From Klebsiella planticola ATCC 33531 (GTDB lineage Bacteria > Pseudomonadota > Gammaproteobacteria > Enterobacterales > Enterobacteriaceae), in assembly GCF_000735435.1 (NCBI RefSeq), contig NZ_JMPP01000045.1, forward strand, positions 1 through 47,382: DNA of 47,382 nt, read 5' to 3'. Made by a program: the position numbers and the translations under genes. This document shows positions 45,562 through 47,382 of this stretch, in pieces (within the stretch, counting starts at the first letter, position 1; the number at the start of each line of letters is the position of its first letter). The notes under the pieces are model-generated. The model worked only from the letters and a program-made list of their open reading frames with translations. It searched no databases and was not told the DNA's origin.

Positions 45562-45975
45562 ATGAATCTCAATCGCTTCTGTTATTTACTCCTCGTTTGC
45601 GCGGCGACCGCGAGCCTGTTGACTCCGCATCCTTATGTTACGTGGTTCCTGCTCGTCAGCGTACTGACGCTGGTGATTTACGGCATGGATAAAATGGCGG
45701 CGCGCAAGGCCTGGCGTCGGGTGCCGGAATCGACCTTGCTGGTCTTCGGGTTTGTCGGCGGATGGCCTGGTGCGATTGTCGGTCAACAGATCTTCCGCCA
45801 TAAAACGCAAAAACAGCCCTTTAAAACCTACTTCATCATCAGCGTGATAGTGAGTATTCTCGCGACGCTGGCGGTTTATCAGTTCTCTTCGCACTCTGCT
45901 TCGACCGTTTCCCGTTCGCTTTTCCCCAACGCGAATATCTCGCCTTCAGATATTGCCCGTAATGTCAGGCAGTAA
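45562..45975 (+). CDS. DUF1294 family inner-membrane protein
   Basis: The 137-residue protein has three or four hydrophobic segments and the DUF1294 signature: YGMDKMAARKAWRRVPE near residue 40, then GFVGGWPGAIVGQ and FRHKTQKQPFKTYF. The domain occurs alone or fused to cold-shock domains, and function is unknown. The C-terminal 30 residues after the last helix are not part of the usual domain. The last 30 bases overlap the convergent LysR gene. No strong ribosome site (ATGGT) precedes the start. Confidence 0.85.
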   Translation: MNLNRFCYLLLVCAATASLLTPHPYVTWFLLVSVLTLVIYGMDKMAARKAWRRVPESTLLVFGFVGGWPGAIVGQQIFRHKTQKQPFKTYFIISVIVSILATLAVYQFSSHSASTVSRSLFPNANISPSDIARNVRQ

Positions 45976-46833
45976 GGATTCGATGGCGCTGATAATGCTT
46001 CTGACCCTCTGGGGGATAAAGCGGGCGTCGGGATAGACGGCGTAGAGGAAGCGGTCAGGTAAGCGCCACGCGGGTAACACCGGTACCAGCCTGCCGGATT
46101 GCACCGCCCTGACCGCAAGCGGGAGCTGCATACCGCCGATACCGAGGCCGGATTCAATCGCCTGGCGCAGAGCCTCACTGGTATTGGCCCGGAAAACGGT
46201 ATTCACCTTCACATCGAGAGCATCCTGACCCGAAATCAAGCGGAGCGGTGCTTCCAGCGGGATAGCGCTGAAGCGCACGTGCGGATGCATCGCCAGCTCG
46301 CTGACGGAGTGCAGCGGTGTAAAATCAGGTGCCGCAAAGAGCGCCGTTTCAATACGCGCCAGCACGCGCGCCGCGTGCGTTTGCGGTGGCTCATGGCTCA
46401 GCCGCAGCGCGACATCGACCCCTTCAGTAACCAGATCGGCGATGCGGTCATCCAGTGACAGCATCAGATGCAAGCCGGGATTCCTTTTCTGCAGCGCCAG
46501 CAGGTGGGGCATAAAAATCTGCCCCAGACCGCTCGGCAACTGCACATGTACCCGGCCCTGAAACTGATGATCGGCAGGGTTCAACCGCCTTTCCGCTTCC
46601 CGCATGGCCTCGAGCAAAAGCTGCATATCACGCCGGTAGCTTTCCCCCTGTTCAGTCAGCGCCATCACCCGCGTAGTACGATGCAGCAATACCACGCCGA
46701 GCTCCTCTTCAAGCGCCGCAATCTGTTGACTGACGGCAGATTGCTTCATCCCGCTCTGGCGAGCGGCCGCAGAAAAAGAACCCGCCTCGGCGACGCGTAA
46801 AAAAGTGGCTATCGCATTAAGCTTATTATTCAT
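45946..46833 (-). CDS. LysR-family transcriptional regulator
   Basis: The 295-residue regulator begins NKLNAIATFLRVAEAGSFSAA with the helix-turn-helix RQSGMKQSAVSQQIAALEEELG. This is the large subgroup typified by DhcR/AaeR-like regulators of neighbouring oxidoreductases. The C-terminal effector domain includes HVQLPSGLGQIFMPHLLALQ. It is divergent from the reductase gene at 46931 and a dyad lies between them, so it probably controls that gene. The effector is unknown. Confidence 0.9.
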   Translation of the reverse strand: MNNKLNAIATFLRVAEAGSFSAAARQSGMKQSAVSQQIAALEEELGVVLLHRTTRVMALTEQGESYRRDMQLLLEAMREAERRLNPADHQFQGRVHVQLPSGLGQIFMPHLLALQKRNPGLHLMLSLDDRIADLVTEGVDVALRLSHEPPQTHAARVLARIETALFAAPDFTPLHSVSELAMHPHVRFSAIPLEAPLRLISGQDALDVKVNTVFRANTSEALRQAIESGLGIGGMQLPLAVRAVQSGRLVPVLPAWRLPDRFLYAVYPDARFIPQRVRSIISAIESLLPDITGNI

Positions 46834-46875
46834 TTAATGATTCTGCTTATAAGTGCCATCAGTTTCAGGGGATAT

Positions 46876-46900
46876 GTGTGAAAAAAATAATATATCACAC
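46876..46900. promoter_or_regulatory. Candidate LysR operator before the PRISE-like reductase gene
   Basis: GTGTGA (46876-46881) and TCACAC (46895-46900) form a perfect dyad with a 13-base AT-rich spacer. It is 43 bases from the LysR start and 31-55 bases from the reductase start. Spacing differs from a CRP site (which needs six between TGTGA and TCACA). Confidence 0.45.
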
Positions 46901-46930
46901 TGTTTCTGTCACCTTCCCTGGAGAAACATG

Positions 46931-47382
46931 ATGAATAAGATACAGCAACAGAAAGTCGCGCTGGTCGCCGGCGCCAGCGGTATTATCGGCAGCCAGCTTG
47001 TCAAAACGCTTCTGCGTAATGGCTGGGAGGTCATCGGACTGAGCCGCCATGCCCTCTCCCACCCTGACGGCATTCCGCTGGTCGAGGTTGATTTACTCGA
47101 TGCCGAGGACAGCGCGCGGGCGCTGCGGCCCCTTAGCAATATCACCCATATTTTTTACAGCGCCTGGGTGAATGCCGCAAACTGGACGGAGATGGTTGCC
47201 CCGAACGTTACCATGCTGCGTAATCTGGTCAGTCAAATCGAGGACCGGGCTCCGCTGCAAACGGTCAGTCTGATGCAAGGATACAAGGTCTATGGCGCGC
47301 ATCTTGGGCCGTTCAAAACCCCGGCGCGTGAAAGCGATCCTGGCGTCCCGGGCGCTGAATTTAACGCCGCCCAGCTCACGTG
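46931..47382 (+). CDS. PRISE-like NAD(P)-dependent reductase (5' part, runs off window)
   Basis: About 150 N-terminal residues of an extended short-chain dehydrogenase. The Rossmann motif VALVAGASGIIGSQLVKTL is at residue 8 onwards, an arginine ends the second strand (GLSRH), and SLMQGYKVYGAHLGPFKTP matches the Lys-Tyr region of progesterone-5-beta-reductase/iridoid-synthase (PRISE) proteins. These reduce enones with NADPH; bacterial substrates are mostly unknown. GGAG lies seven bases before the ATG at 46931 (four before an ATG at 46928), so 46931 is preferred. The catalytic Tyr region and the C terminus are outside the window. It is divergent from the LysR gene. Confidence 0.82.
   Translation, partial: MNKIQQQKVALVAGASGIIGSQLVKTLLRNGWEVIGLSRHALSHPDGIPLVEVDLLDAEDSARALRPLSNITHIFYSAWVNAANWTEMVAPNVTMLRNLVSQIEDRAPLQTVSLMQGYKVYGAHLGPFKTPARESDPGVPGAEFNAAQLT

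Noticed and set aside
46876-46900. CRP site before the reductase gene
   Set aside because: TGTGA and TCACA are separated by 13 bases, whereas a CRP site needs six.

Overview
The window is chromosomal DNA from a gamma-proteobacterium of the family Enterobacteriaceae, most likely Klebsiella or a close relative. This rests on high GC content and on proteins that match my memory of Escherichia coli K-12 at near-identical lengths (RlhA, SutR, YdcO, YdcL, TehAB, YdcK, RimL, OpgD, YdcJ, YdcI, CybB, YncJ). The backbone is the E. coli yncJ-rlhA-sutR-ydcO-ydcL-tehBA-ydcK-rimL-opgD-ydcJ-ydcI-cybB block in the same order. Several metabolic cassettes absent from that block in K-12 are inserted into it. 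No prophage, insertion sequence, CRISPR array, rRNA or tRNA was seen.

Left end (1-6.8 kb). A tightly packed four-gene catabolic operon encodes an FAD oxidase of the alkyl-DHAP-synthase type, a GlpP-like protein, an ABM-fold monooxygenase and an iron alcohol dehydrogenase. It ends in a clear terminator. Next come a short-Q-loop (cyanide-insensitive type) bd oxidase operon with a 41-residue DUF2474 subunit, and a small exported Pro/His-rich protein.

Middle (6.8-29.1 kb). The ydc backbone carries inserts: an AraC regulator with an EamA exporter; a DppA-like binding protein divergent from a PepT-like peptidase; a methionine-type aminotransferase with an amino-acid-binding protein; a ycaC/LysR pair; and a type B carboxylesterase. 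A roughly 154-bp REP-type unit is duplicated in tandem at 13.1-13.5 kb.

Protocatechuate locus (27.8-32.3 kb). pcaHG (protocatechuate 3,4-dioxygenase) lies between ydcJ and the LysR gene ydcI. A near-consensus PcaQ-type palindrome lies in the ydcJ/pcaH divergent promoter, and a matching half-site lies before ydcI. Directly after ydcI is a frameshifted C-terminal remnant of a membrane PQQ-dependent dehydrogenase (quinate/glucose type). Together these suggest a former quinate-to-protocatechuate catabolic locus.

Right end (32.3-47.4 kb). frmR-frmA (formaldehyde) has a recognisable FrmR-type operator and no frmB. It is followed by a GNAT enzyme and cytochrome b561. An 8.6-kb gene for a 2867-residue NdvB/Cgs-type cyclic beta-1,2-glucan synthase is bracketed by two paralogous small zinc-ribbon genes in a relatively AT-rich setting. 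Then come an unrecognised 90-residue protein, a DUF1294 membrane protein, a LysR regulator and the start of a divergent PRISE-like reductase that runs off the window.
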